Counted from the first letter of the stretch, positions 39,048 to 49,564 are shown. The stretch is 64,000 bases of DNA from Erwinia_E haradaeae_A (GCF_900698965.1 NZ_LR217725.1:248001-312000); one strand, 5' to 3'. The notes: generated by a model from the letters alone, not told the origin. Numbers and translations: made by a program.

Positions 39048-40691
39048 ATGGGGTATCACTGTAGGGCTGGACAACTTGCTCAGCAGAGTGATTTAGTTAA
39101 TGTGGCACGACTCACTTCTCAGTATTATGCACTAAGCCCTAAGACAGGTTATATCGAGCATGCGGTAAAGTTTGGTACTTCAGGTCATCGTGGTAGCTCT
39201 ATGCGCTACAGTTTTAATGAAACGCATATTTTAGCTATCACACAAGCTATTGCCGAAGAGCGAGAAAAAAATGGTGTGACCGGTCCTTCATATATAGGGA
39301 AAGATACTCACGCATTATCAGAACCAGCAATGCTATCTGTGTTAGAAGTTTTTGCCGCTCATAAGATACCAGTGATTCTTCAAAAAGAAAATGGCTACAC
39401 ACCAACACCGGTGATTTCTCATGCGATTATTGAGCATAATAAAAATGGTGGTCCACAGGCAGATGGTATTGTAATTACCGCTTCCCACAATCCACCGGAA
39501 GATGGTGGAATTAAGTATAATTTACCTAATGGTGGTCCAGCGAATAATAACTGTACTAAAATTTTAGAAGCGCGAGCTAATATGTTAATTCAGGGTGGGC
39601 TGAAAGAAGTTAGAAAAGTAACATTAGATGATGCATGGGCCAGTGGCTATTTAACAGAGCAGGACATCATACAGCGATACGTTGAGGATTTATTGTATAT
39701 TATAGATATTCCAGCAATACAGAAGGCTAAATTAAAAATTGGTATTGATCCTTTAGGTGGTGCTGGTATTGCATGTTGGGAGCGTATTGCCGATTTTTAT
39801 CAACTAGACTTCACTATTATGAATGATGTTGTAGATCAAACCTTTCGTTTTATGCATCTCGATCATGATGGTAGAATCCGTATGGATTGTTCATCGGAAT
39901 ATACAATGACTGGTTTATTAGCAGTACGTGATAGATTTGATCTAGCTTTTGCTAATGATCCAGACAATGATCGTCATGGTATTGTCACCCCTTCGGGTTT
40001 AATGAACCCTAACCATTATCTGGCAGTGGCCATTTCTTATCTATTCCAAAACAGACCTAAATGGGGGGGTCAAGTTGCGGTAGGAAAAACATTGGTTTCC
40101 AGTTCTATTATAGATTACATAGTACGTTCTCTTGGGCGTTCACTAGTGGAGGTGCCTGTTGGTTTTAAATGGTTCGTCGATGGTTTGTTTGATGGAAGTT
40201 TGGGTTTTGGGGGTGAAGAAAGTGCAGGTGCTTCATTTTTGCGCTTTGATGGAACACCGTGGTCCACTGATAAAGACGGCATTATTATGTGCTTGCTAGC
40301 AGCAGAAATCACTGCAATTACTGGAAAAAATCCACAGCAACACTATACTGAGCTTAGTAAGCGTTTTGGTGAATCTAGTTATACTCGCGTTCAAGCCCCC
40401 GCTACGTTTAGGCAGAAACTGGCTTTATCAAAAGCATCACTTAGTAGAATGAATAGTAATTTTTTAGCAGGAGACGTCATTGTTTCTTGCCAAACAGATT
40501 CTTTATTCCAGGGAGAATCTATTGGAGGTATAAAAATTATCACAAAAAATGGCTGGTTTGCTTTACGTCCATCTGGTACAGAAGATTCGTATAAACTGTA
40601 CTGTGAAAGTTTTATTGGTACAGAACATCGCAATACAATAGAGCACGAGGCTATGCAGCTTGTTCACTCCCTCTTTAACGATATCCCATAA
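39048..40691 (+). CDS. pgm: Phosphoglucomutase (alpha-D-glucose)
   Basis: Interconverts glucose 6-phosphate and glucose 1-phosphate, feeding GalU and hence UDP-glucose for LPS. Start set at 39048 by the strong Shine-Dalgarno and the family N-terminus (MGYHCRAGQLAQQSDL), giving 547 residues against 546 in E. coli. The phosphoserine loop is TASHNPP with Ser146. The Mg2+ loop is NDPDNDRHG. The sugar loop is GGEESAGASF and the phosphate-binding loop RPSGTEDSYK. All active-site groups are intact. seqA, normally its upstream neighbour, is decayed. Confidence 0.97.
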   Translation: MGYHCRAGQLAQQSDLVNVARLTSQYYALSPKTGYIEHAVKFGTSGHRGSSMRYSFNETHILAITQAIAEEREKNGVTGPSYIGKDTHALSEPAMLSVLEVFAAHKIPVILQKENGYTPTPVISHAIIEHNKNGGPQADGIVITASHNPPEDGGIKYNLPNGGPANNNCTKILEARANMLIQGGLKEVRKVTLDDAWASGYLTEQDIIQRYVEDLLYIIDIPAIQKAKLKIGIDPLGGAGIACWERIADFYQLDFTIMNDVVDQTFRFMHLDHDGRIRMDCSSEYTMTGLLAVRDRFDLAFANDPDNDRHGIVTPSGLMNPNHYLAVAISYLFQNRPKWGGQVAVGKTLVSSSIIDYIVRSLGRSLVEVPVGFKWFVDGLFDGSLGFGGEESAGASFLRFDGTPWSTDKDGIIMCLLAAEITAITGKNPQQHYTELSKRFGESSYTRVQAPATFRQKLALSKASLSRMNSNFLAGDVIVSCQTDSLFQGESIGGIKIITKNGWFALRPSGTEDSYKLYCESFIGTEHRNTIEHEAMQLVHSLFNDIP

Positions 40692-41041
40692 AAGATCTTA
40701 TCAATTATTAGATATAAGATAATACCTATTGGTATGCAAAAAGTAAAAAAAGAAGCTGCTGTCGCGCTGCTCTCTTTGATGTTATGCTAAATACAAGAGA
40801 TCTGGTTTATTAAAATAACTTTAGTGCATAAAGATTTTACCTTAAAAGCTCTATGCAAAGATTACATAGATAAATCACATTCACATAAGAAAATTATTAG
40901 TAATCTTATTACAATTTTTAGTATAATTTGAGATAAAATTATAAGATTAAGATAATATGCAAGCATACAATGAGATACCGTATGGCTTATTTTGTCATAT
41001 GTATTTTTACTGAAAGCTAAGTTCAGTTCATAGAGGGTTAG
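40692..41041. other. Spacer pgm-rluB
   Basis: No gene in 350 bp. A GC-richer stretch at about 40750-40780 could be a degraded terminator of pgm, but the pairing is imperfect. Confidence 0.45.
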
Positions 41042-41791
41042 ATGACTGAAAAGTTGCAAAAAATTTTAGCAGGAGCTGGATATGGTTCTCGACGCGTCAT
41101 TGAAAGCATGATTACTAATGGACGTGTTAGAATTAATGGTAAGTTGGCGACACTAGGGGATAGAGTACACTTACACCCTTTACCAGAAATACATATAGAT
41201 AATGATATAGTATTGAATATTTCTACATCTATTACAGAGTGCCGAGTAATAGTTTATTATAAGCTAGACGGGGAGTTATGCACTCGTGATGACCGCACAG
41301 GGCGTCACACTGTTTTTTCTCGTTTGCCAAAATTAAAAGGCAGGAGATGGGTCTCAGTTGGACGTTTAGATATCAACACTGGAGGTTTACTGCTATTTAC
41401 TACTGACGGAGAGTTAGCTCATCGTTTAATGCATCCTAGTTACGCAGTAGAGCGTGAGTATATGGTTCGGGTTTTCGGGGTGATTAATGATGAAAAACTT
41501 CAGCTTTTGCGTTTTAGTATGACACTTAGTGGTAGATTGGTAAAATGTAAAGCCTTAGAGTTTGTTGCCGGAGAAGGCATTAACCGTTGGTATAAGATGA
41601 TTTTAGTAGAAGGGCGTAATCGTGAGATACGTCGTTTTTGGGAGGCATTAGGCGCACAGGTTAGCCGCCTAATTCGTATACGCTATGGTGATATATCTTT
41701 ACCTAGAAACTTATCACCTGGGAACTGGAGGGAGCTCAACCGATTTTCTGTAAACTCTTTATACAATTTAGTTGGTCTTACAAAAAATTAG
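41042..41791 (+). CDS. rluB: 23S rRNA pseudouridine(2605) synthase RluB
   Basis: Isomerises one uridine in helix 93 of 23S rRNA near the peptidyl-transferase centre. An N-terminal S4-like RNA-binding domain (MTEKLQKILAGAGYGSRRVI) leads into the RsuA-family catalytic core with GRLDINTGGLLLFTTDGELA, where the aspartate is the nucleophile. EGRNREIRRFWEALGAQVSR follows. The order and wording match RluB better than RsuA, RluE or RluF. At 249 residues it lacks the basic, disordered tail of about 40 residues found in E. coli RluB (291). Confidence 0.92.
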   Translation: MTEKLQKILAGAGYGSRRVIESMITNGRVRINGKLATLGDRVHLHPLPEIHIDNDIVLNISTSITECRVIVYYKLDGELCTRDDRTGRHTVFSRLPKLKGRRWVSVGRLDINTGGLLLFTTDGELAHRLMHPSYAVEREYMVRVFGVINDEKLQLLRFSMTLSGRLVKCKALEFVAGEGINRWYKMILVEGRNREIRRFWEALGAQVSRLIRIRYGDISLPRNLSPGNWRELNRFSVNSLYNLVGLTKN

Positions 41792-41982
41792 AATACTCAC
41801 TATATAGATAAAATTTTTTAGAAAAAATTGAGATAACTCGATATTAAAACATATCAACCGATACCAATACGTTCTTCTTAAGAAACTAAGAAAAATTTAT
41901 AAGAAATACAATAATCATATACTCAAAAAATCACGTTTGTTATTTAAAATTAAATGAATAGATATTTAAGTATATACATTGT

Positions 41983-42885
41983 TTATGTGACTAAAAGTTT
42001 TTTTATCCAAATCTTAAAATCATTGCCTAGCGTTTTATGATGCATGGCATATGTCACAAAAGCCTTCATGTAACCTAACTTGTTCCCACAATCATAACTC
42101 TTACCTTTTAGGCGATAAGCGTGTACTGTTTCTTGCTCTATCAGTAACGATAGAGCGTCAGTTAGTTGTATTTCGTCATTAGTTTTTGGATATATGTAAG
42201 CTAGCAAGGGCCAAATCTTTTCTGATAGCACATAACGACCTACTACTGCAAGATTTGATGGTGCTTGATTGATATTAGGTTTTTCTATTATACCAGCTAT
42301 TACTTTGCTATCCCCCGGAGTTAATGCTTCTCCTAAGCAATCTACAACACCATAAGTCGTGACATTCATTACTGGTTTTACCATCACTTGGCTACATCTA
42401 GTTGTGTGAAATCTTCTAAGCATCTCTGCTAAATTATCACGTGATAGGTCTGATGTGTATTCATCTAAAATGACATCAGGTAACATTATAGCGACCGGAT
42501 GATCACCAACGAGTGGCCTTGCACACATTAGTGCATGACCCAGCCCCTTGGCTGTTCCTTGACGAACGTGCATCATATGAACAGATGGTGGACATATGGA
42601 CTGAATTTCGTCCAATAATTTCTGTTTAGAGCGCTTTTCCAGCATAGTCTCTAGCTCAAAACTAGTATCAAAGTGATTTTCGATTGATCTTTTAGAAGAA
42701 TTCGTTACTAGTATAATATTATTAATTCCAGAAGCAATACATTCATTAACAACATGCTGAATTAATGGTGTATCTACCAATGGCAACATCTCTTTTGGAA
42801 GAGCTTTTGTAGCAGGTAGCATGCGGGTTCCCCAGCCAGCGACTGGAATTACTGCTTTGTGTACTTTTAAGTGACCAGTAGGCAT
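41983..42885 (-). CDS. galU: UTP-glucose-1-phosphate uridylyltransferase
   Basis: Makes UDP-glucose from glucose 1-phosphate and UTP. Here it would supply WaaE and, through UDP-glucose dehydrogenase (not in this window) and the epimerase at 49.8 kb, UDP-galacturonate. It has 300 residues against 302. Signatures: KAVIPVAGWGTRMLPATKA, PKEMLPLVDTPLIQHVVNEC, LPDVILDEY, EKP in GIIEKPN, and SYDCGNKLGYMKAF. The residue after the first PVAG is Trp rather than the Leu I remember, near the nucleotide loop; this is probably harmless. It is convergent with rluB. Confidence 0.96.
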   Translation of the reverse strand: MPTGHLKVHKAVIPVAGWGTRMLPATKALPKEMLPLVDTPLIQHVVNECIASGINNIILVTNSSKRSIENHFDTSFELETMLEKRSKQKLLDEIQSICPPSVHMMHVRQGTAKGLGHALMCARPLVGDHPVAIMLPDVILDEYTSDLSRDNLAEMLRRFHTTRCSQVMVKPVMNVTTYGVVDCLGEALTPGDSKVIAGIIEKPNINQAPSNLAVVGRYVLSEKIWPLLAYIYPKTNDEIQLTDALSLLIEQETVHAYRLKGKSYDCGNKLGYMKAFVTYAMHHKTLGNDFKIWIKKLLVT

Positions 42886-43346
42886 TGCATTTTCTCCAAA
42901 TCTGCCATACCTTAATGATGATGAGATTAATATCTCCAGAGCAAGAGCGCGTATGCTATGAGCATAGCAATGCTAGTTCTCTTGCTGTCTCAGTGTGTCA
43001 TATTTTGTAGTTAAGTGTTATATTTTGTAGTTAAGATAGAAGATGTTTATCTGGTACTATCTAAATAATATTACTTCTTTTTTATTGTATCTGAAAGGTA
43101 TCTGAAGGAAAATACTACATATATTAAAACAGTTGATAGTTAAAAGATTGTAAAATAAATATAAATTGTAATTATCTAAGGTAAATGAGATATTGCAATT
43201 ACGATCAGGATTTGATTAGATAATTCTTTATAGGTGCGTCTATGCATAACATCGTTAAATATTACTGAATATAGACATAGAGTATTAGATAGTATAACTA
43301 CTACTAAAATTATAGCGTGTAGTGTAACCTACAGAAAAGAGGAACC
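42886..43346. other. Spacer galU-grxD (divergent)
   Basis: No gene. It holds a 20-bp tandem duplication (tattttgtagttaagtgtta at 43001-43020, partly repeated to 43035). Promoters for both flanking genes must lie here, but I cannot point to them confidently. Confidence 0.5.
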
Positions 43347-43715
43347 ATGAGTACATTAAAAAAAATTCAACGTCAAATTATAGAGAACCCTATTATACTA
43401 TATATGAAAGGTTCTCCTGAGTCACCTAGTTGTGGTTTTTCAGCTCAGGCCGTACAGGCTATTACGGCCTGCGGTGAGCGTTTTGCTTATATAGATATAT
43501 TAAAAAACCCAGAGATTCGCGCTGAAATGCCAAAGTATGCTAATTGGCCAACCTTCCCGCAATTATGGATTGATGGTGAGTTGTGTGGCGGCTGTGATAT
43601 TATTCTTGAGATGTTTCAGAAAGGCGAATTACAACAATTAATTACAGAAACTGCACAAAAATATAACAGATCTACCAAAAACACTCAGGATGTATCTAAT
43701 GTTAGTAAACATTAA
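43347..43715 (+). CDS. grxD: Monothiol glutaredoxin GrxD (Grx4)
   Basis: Binds and passes on [2Fe-2S] clusters with glutathione and BolA-type partners. It has 122 residues. The active site is CGFS at 29-32 (SPSCGFSAQAVQ), followed by WPTFPQLWIDGE and GGCDIILEM, the glutathione-binding parts. The C-terminal tail is slightly longer than in E. coli (115). The monothiol class is usually the one glutaredoxin kept in reduced genomes because of its iron-sulfur role. AGAGGA precedes the ATG. Confidence 0.96.
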   Translation: MSTLKKIQRQIIENPIILYMKGSPESPSCGFSAQAVQAITACGERFAYIDILKNPEIRAEMPKYANWPTFPQLWIDGELCGGCDIILEMFQKGELQQLITETAQKYNRSTKNTQDVSNVSKH

Positions 43716-43753
43716 AATAATTATTACAATGCAATTGCAATATAAAGCAATAT

Positions 43754-43772
43754 TCTCCTTGATATAAGGAGA
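43754..43772 (+). terminator. Stem-loop after grxD
   Basis: TCTCCTT at 43754-43760 pairs with AAGGAGA at 43766-43772 over a 5-nt loop, about 40 bp after grxD. No T-run follows, so the terminator reading is weak. Confidence 0.3.
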
Positions 43773-44268
43773 GCGCAAAATATATATCTTGTATATTAAT
43801 AATTCTAATAATACTTATTATGCATTAGATGCCCATATAGTGCCTCTGATCCCATCTCATTTAAAGATTAGAGGTGTTGATACCTAAATAATAAATGTAT
43901 CTTATAATTTGTAATTAAGACTAAATCAGAATAAATCCATTAATTCTTGTATTGCTTTGTTATTCATAGTAGTATATCTAAGATTGACTGTTTACTTATA
44001 AGGCGGTACAGTACAATTTATACTCATGCAGCGATAGAAGGACAGTCATACAATATCGTGATGGTTATGAGTATACGAATTTGCAGTGCATAACTAATTT
44101 TGTGATTGCAGAAATGATGACTGTGAAATTTATCTGTTGGATTTATGCTATGCGGAGATGTTAAGGAGGCGCTGCAGAGCATATTGTATTACAGAAAAAT
44201 TCTTGCTTGCCTAAGAGTTCATGTTATAAAACCTCAATAGGTTTTTGTAGAGTTCTAGGATAAAGTTT
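43773..44268. other. Spacer grxD-pgpC
   Basis: No gene or relict recognised. Confidence 0.5.
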
Positions 44269-44910
44269 ATGATAACCTGCCATAGACGACGCATAATATT
44301 TTTTGATCTTGATGGTACATTACATCAAGAGGATATATTTCGTTCTTTTATATATTGGTTATTATGGCATCACTATTTCAATATTCTACTGCTCTTAGTG
44401 GTTTTACCGCTAATTGGGTTAGGGCTTGCAATAAATGGTCGTGCGTCGTGTTGGCCAATTAGCTTGCTCTTATGGTCCATGACGGTCGGCCATAGCGAAT
44501 CTCTACTAATACAAAGAGAAGAGGAATTTACAAATTGGTTTTTGCAGCGACAAACCCCCCATGTAAAAATACACCAACGAGTTATTGAGCATCTTAGATG
44601 TATAGATACTGATATTTGGTTAATTACTGGATCACCGCAAGCATTAGTAGAGCGAATATATCACAATGTTGATTTTTTTCCACACGTCCAACTCATCGCT
44701 AGTCAGATGGTTAGATCTTATGGAGGAAGAGTACTATCTATGCGATGTGTTGGGCGTGAAAAAGTAGCACAATTAACTGAACGCATTGGTCAGCCATTAC
44801 AACTTGAGAGTGGCTATAGTGACAGTGTACTGGATGATCCGCTGTTATTGTTTTGTCAAAATCGGTTTCGTGTGACTCCATCGGGAGATTTTTATGAGAT
44901 TTTATCATAA
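44269..44910 (+). CDS. pgpC: Phosphatidylglycerophosphatase C (YfhB)
   Basis: HAD-family inner-membrane phosphatase that dephosphorylates phosphatidylglycerol phosphate to phosphatidylglycerol. It has 213 residues. The HAD nucleophile motif is FFDLDGTLHQ (Asp13, Asp15). A hydrophobic segment follows (about 30-55), then WPISLLLWSMTVGHSES, the threonine motif ITGSPQALVE and the SGYSDSVLDDPLL block with the final acidic pair. It matches E. coli PgpC along its length. pgpA, which follows thiL in E. coli, is absent at that place here, so this enzyme may carry the step unless pgpB or pgpA lies elsewhere. Confidence 0.92.
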   Translation: MITCHRRRIIFFDLDGTLHQEDIFRSFIYWLLWHHYFNILLLLVVLPLIGLGLAINGRASCWPISLLLWSMTVGHSESLLIQREEEFTNWFLQRQTPHVKIHQRVIEHLRCIDTDIWLITGSPQALVERIYHNVDFFPHVQLIASQMVRSYGGRVLSMRCVGREKVAQLTERIGQPLQLESGYSDSVLDDPLLLFCQNRFRVTPSGDFYEILS

Positions 44911-45793
44911 AATCGGTAAACAACTTTTAGAGATAACGATTTTATAAAACTATTGTGATCGAATTACCCGTTCATAGAAGCGTGGATCCCTATCAATATA
45001 ATTTTCTGAAAAATCTATTCTATAGTGTTGTGTACAATTTAGCAGTCATAAGTTTTACTTAATCAGTATTAAAAGAGGCTTATGTTTCTACCTAAGAATT
45101 TATTTTATCTTAATATTGGTAAGAATCATTAAAAATGAATCTTTATATAGATCACGGCATATCCAATAGCATTACCAGTGGAATACAAATTTAGATTTCT
45201 ATCTAAAGATTTACATAAATGCTACCCGAGCCTCTGCGAATAAACCTATTTAAATAAATATTGAATATTATTCTTATAATAAGAATGATAAGAATCATTA
45301 GTGATGTTGATTTAAACTAAGATATTATCATGACTCTATTCATGCCTTTATTTCATGAAATTAGGTATTTATCTGCATATCAAAAACCACTTTTCAAAAA
45401 CCACTTTAATATTTATCAAAATAAATGATCTAATTTATCTGAAAGTGTTCTTTGTTTATTAAGTGAACTGTTCATAAGTATCTAGTGGTTAGCATTGCAT
45501 AATCTATGCATGGGTCTATCAGTAGATTACTGAATCTAATTTTTATGATAAATAAATGCTTTTTACGTAATTTTGAGTTGATTGATATCACAAAAACTAC
45601 ATAAAAATGTGATTTTGGTTTTTAAAATCCCTTTTGATTATATAGTTCTTTATGGTACGCATAGTTAGTGAACTATTTTGTGATTTAAATCATACTCAGT
45701 AAATGTCCCTTTTTATTATAAATAAGAAGAGATATCTGTTAATTTAGTCAAGGTAATGCAGTAAAAGTATACAACTTTATATTATGTTTTCAA

Positions 45794-45827
45794 CCTACAA
45801 AAAGATACAATATCTTATTTTTGTAGG
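45794..45827. repeat. Interrupted 10-bp inverted repeat with inner stem
   Basis: CCTACAAAAA at 45794-45803 pairs with TTTTTGTAGG at 45818-45827, and an inner GATA pairs with TATC around CAA. It lies in a long spacer far from any gene. Confidence 0.7.
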
Positions 45828-45969
45828 ATGTTATGCACAGATACATAGAATCTCAAAAGTGCTGAATTTTATTGAATGTAATTATAGTACATTAATGCCT
45901 GCTAATCTCTCTTAATTTGAAATTAATCTATATCGTTAGAGACCCAAGCTATCCATATAATTTTACTAT

Positions 45970-46011
45970 TATGAAATGGCTAGTATGTGGTATGAAATGG
46001 CTAGTATGTGG
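45970..46011. repeat. 21-bp exact tandem duplication
   Basis: The unit beginning tatgaaatggctagtatg covers 45970-45990 and is repeated at 45991-46011 in non-coding DNA. Confidence 0.9.
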
Positions 46012-46569
46012 AATATGTAATAAAAGTAAAAGATAATATTTTATAAAATAAAAGAAATAAAGCTTCTTGTAGAATAAGGCAGTAATTTTGCTCGAACACA
46101 TAATTAATTTACATGGTTACTTCTTTTATTTTAAGCACCATGGCCTTAAGATTATTACCTAAATAATTTAGATATATTGTGCAATCACTAACTGATTAAC
46201 GTGTATTAATCATCGTAGTTTAAATGTTTTGCAAGAATATGAAGAGGCTATTGAAAAGAAAATAGTCCCTAGGACTCTGAAAAGGACTTTGCATGCCTTT
46301 CAGGATATTTGAAACAGACACAGAAAAATTTTCATAGATGAATTGTATTGGTTATACACAATGAATGATTTTCTGTATGTGATATAATAAATTGGCTGAT
46401 ATAAGCCAGGTTTTATAAAAGCCACAAGAACGCCATAATCCCTCAAAATATAACATACTCGTGTTGGTGGAGTTCTTTATGTTTTATTCTGTAGAAACAC
46501 AAAGACATACTATCTTATGATAGATTAACTATTATTTGACATTTTAAAGCAAGCCATGAAAGTAGATTG

Positions 46570-46936
46570 CATAGCTATCATTTTGATATAAAAATTTCGA
46601 ACATAATACTAGATAAATATCTATTTTACTATCTTTTGAAGAATGTCATTATTTACTACCATGAAACTATATCAGTGGTAGCGCTTGACATTGTATTTTA
46701 GTTAGTCTTATGCGATGATTTTCATGTATTACCCTCAAGTGACAGTATACTGTTAGTACTAAAATACTGTTAGTATAAAATTAACCAGATAACCATTAGT
46801 ACTCCTAAATCGCAATTATACTTATAATATAATGATCGATTACAAGGTGTTATAGGTTTTTATTACTTTTTTTTATTCAACAGTTAGTATCAGTCATTTA
46901 CTGGACTCTTAGAGAGATCATCTATCGTGTGAAGAT
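46570..46936 (-). pseudogene. dgkA: Decayed dgkA (diacylglycerol kinase), divergent from plsB
   Basis: dgkA is divergent from plsB in E. coli with a gap of roughly 170 bp. On the minus strand at 46748-46795 a frame reads WLSG*FYTNSILVLTV, ungapped against WLDVDAITRVLLISSV of DgkA. The preceding codons (SIIAI) match the hydrophobic VLLAV. The tryptophan predicts a start near 46936, about 190 bp from plsB; an ATG lies at 46897. Several stops interrupt it. Hydrophobic helices align easily by chance, so this is moderate evidence only. Confidence 0.35.
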
Positions 46937-47128
46937 CTTACATGTACATATAAGTATGTTAACTACAGTGTTATACATCAACTTCAATAATATGCAATAT
47001 CATTCAGTTATCTTAAATTGTATCTAGTAGTGTTTATATTATTATATTTTAATAATAAATATTATAATATAACGATATTAATCATATGGTATTGTACTTA
47101 CTTGCTTAAGGGGTTTTCGGTTAGATCT

Positions 47129-49564
47129 ATGTTAATTGGTAGTATAATAGATAATTTTTTATTTAAAATACTTATGAAAATGTTTGTGAAAAGTCGGATT
47201 GTTTCGGCGAATGTATCATCTATCGTAGATTTTAATAGAGAAAATACTATCGTATACATCTTGCCTGATAAATCAAAAACTAACCTAAGTATATTACAAA
47301 ATCATTGTCAAAAAATAGGTCTAGCTGATCCATTATTACCTATAGAGATTTCTGGTAAAGTACTTCCTCATTACGTATTTCTTCAGGATAGCGTAGATTT
47401 ACGTTCTTCCATTATCCATAATCTACAGTTGGTGGAATTGCTTAACTGGATGTTAAAACTACATAAGCATGATTTTAAGCTGAATATTCACATTGTGCTC
47501 GTGTCAATAATTGTTGGACGAGTCCCTAGTAAAAATCGCAATAATAAACATAAAGCAACATATTATCAGTTGTTCAGTAAAATTAAAAAATTATTAACAG
47601 TATGTCTTTTGGGTCGTGACAGTTTTATATATTTTTCATCGATTATCTCAATGCGCGACATACTGACTCAGTATGAGCCTAACGAAAAATTTTCCATGAA
47701 GTTGATTCGTGCAGCGCGTATATATTTTATACGCCAGCGTCTTGTAACGACTGATGCGCCAATGTTAAGACGTAGTAACGTATTAACGACACTGTTGCAG
47801 TCTAAAGTTATTAGAAAAGCAATACAAGAAGAGGCGAACAATAAACGCATTTCTTATCAGAGGGCCCAAAAAAATGCTACTATATTTATACAAGAGATCT
47901 CTGCTGATTTCTCTCACACGGTGATCTATTTGACCTATCGCATTATGAAGTGGACCGTAGGTAAGCTTTATCAGGATATCAACGTCAGAGGAGGCCAGCG
48001 TATATTTGACGTCGCTTATAAAGGGCATGGAATTGTATATTTGCCTTGTCACAGAAGTCATATGGATTATTTACTAATTTCATATATCTTGTATTCTCAA
48101 GGACTAACCTTGCCTTATATTGCGGCCGGTATTAATTTAAATTTTTGGCCTATTGGAAAAATATTCCGTTATTTGGGTGCCTTTTTTATGCGCAGAACCT
48201 TTAATGGTAATAAACTATATTCAACCGTTTTTCGCGAATATATAAGCGAGCTATTTTCTTACGGCTATCCAGTGGAATATTTCATCGAAGGCGGACGTTC
48301 GCGTACCGGATACCTAAGGCCTCCAAAAACAGGTATTCTTTTAATGACTTTACAAGCAATGCTACGTGAAAAGCAGCGTTTAATTACTATTATACCGATT
48401 TATATTGGTTACGAACATGTGATAGAAATTAAATCTTATTTGAATGAACTAGCTGGAGCCATGAAAGAAAAAGAAGGGTTAATTTCTATATTACGTGGAT
48501 TAAGAAAATTACGTAATTTTGGTCAAAGCTATGTTAACTTTGGAGAGCCGCTCTCTTTAGTGCAGTATTTAGATCAGTGCATACCGGAATGGCGGAACTC
48601 TATTGATCCCATCACAGCTCAGCATCCAGGATGGTTAACTTCAGCTGTACATGATATTGCACAACATATCATGATACGAATTAATAATGCTGCAGCAATT
48701 AATGCCATCAACCTTTGTGTGATGGCTCTAATAGGTTCAGATCAATATTCTTTACCGCGTCAACAACTTATTCAACAACTCGATTGTTATTTACAACTTG
48801 TGAGAAATGTACCATATTCCTCTGATGCGACAGTGCCTACAGCGACTGCTCAAAAACTTTTAGAGCATGCACTGAGTATGAATCAGTTTGAGCTAAAGGA
48901 GGGTTTATTTGATGATATTATCATTTTACCCCAAAATAAGGTAAAATATTTACTTTATTATCGTAATAACATTTATCACATATTCATAATACCAGCATTA
49001 ATCGCTTCTATTATACTGAAGAACCATCAAGTAGATTGCACTGAGTTACATTATCAAGTTAGCATGGTTTATCCTATTCTTAAAAGTGAGTTCTTCTTAA
49101 ATTGGTCTCAGGATGAATTGCCTGGAATAGTAGATTCATTAGTGTCTGAGATGGAGCGTCAAGGACTCTTAAAAAAAGAAAGAAGTTGCATTTCTCTAAA
49201 AGAAGATTGTTTGTATATATTAAAACTGTTAGCAAGAGGTGCACAAGAAGCGCTACAGCGTTATGCTATTATTTTTGCAATCTTAATTATGCATCCGACA
49301 ATCACTAGAAGAATGATCTCAGATAAGAGTTGCATGATAGCACAGCGTTTATCTGTTTTACATGGTACTCATGTTTTAGAGCTCTATGATAAAACAATGT
49401 TAAGTACTTTAATCTTTACGATACGTAATCAAGGTTATAGACAAGAGTCTAAGGATTTTCAGTGTACGCAGGATAAACGTACTAAGCATATCTATAGCAT
49501 TCTCTCTAACTTAATACCTCAAGATATACGCATAACGATTGAGCATTCCGCTATAGATAGATGA
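47129..49564 (+). CDS. plsB: Glycerol-3-phosphate acyltransferase PlsB
   Basis: Inner-membrane enzyme that puts the first fatty acyl chain on sn-glycerol 3-phosphate, starting phospholipid synthesis. I start at the ATG at 47129, giving 811 residues against 807. A frame-open ATG at 47018 adds a 37-residue AT-rich hydrophobic lead with no family counterpart. The HX4D acyltransferase motif is CHRSHMDYLL with His308 and Asp313. Further blocks are AAGINLNFWPIGKIFRYLGA, RRTFNGNKLYSTVFREY and EGGRSRTGYLRPPKTG. The Shine-Dalgarno is weak (AAGGGG is 16 bases upstream), so a start a few codons later is possible. All core motifs are intact. Confidence 0.95.
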   Translation: MLIGSIIDNFLFKILMKMFVKSRIVSANVSSIVDFNRENTIVYILPDKSKTNLSILQNHCQKIGLADPLLPIEISGKVLPHYVFLQDSVDLRSSIIHNLQLVELLNWMLKLHKHDFKLNIHIVLVSIIVGRVPSKNRNNKHKATYYQLFSKIKKLLTVCLLGRDSFIYFSSIISMRDILTQYEPNEKFSMKLIRAARIYFIRQRLVTTDAPMLRRSNVLTTLLQSKVIRKAIQEEANNKRISYQRAQKNATIFIQEISADFSHTVIYLTYRIMKWTVGKLYQDINVRGGQRIFDVAYKGHGIVYLPCHRSHMDYLLISYILYSQGLTLPYIAAGINLNFWPIGKIFRYLGAFFMRRTFNGNKLYSTVFREYISELFSYGYPVEYFIEGGRSRTGYLRPPKTGILLMTLQAMLREKQRLITIIPIYIGYEHVIEIKSYLNELAGAMKEKEGLISILRGLRKLRNFGQSYVNFGEPLSLVQYLDQCIPEWRNSIDPITAQHPGWLTSAVHDIAQHIMIRINNAAAINAINLCVMALIGSDQYSLPRQQLIQQLDCYLQLVRNVPYSSDATVPTATAQKLLEHALSMNQFELKEGLFDDIIILPQNKVKYLLYYRNNIYHIFIIPALIASIILKNHQVDCTELHYQVSMVYPILKSEFFLNWSQDELPGIVDSLVSEMERQGLLKKERSCISLKEDCLYILKLLARGAQEALQRYAIIFAILIMHPTITRRMISDKSCMIAQRLSVLHGTHVLELYDKTMLSTLIFTIRNQGYRQESKDFQCTQDKRTKHIYSILSNLIPQDIRITIEHSAIDR

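Larger units (their letters stand above)
44911..46569. other. Long spacer after pgpC
   Basis: No intact gene in about 1.65 kb. It contains a 21-bp exact tandem duplication at 45970-46011 and a hairpin at 45794-45827. lexA would be expected next to dgkA in the E. coli order, but I did not find a convincing remnant. Confidence 0.5.
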
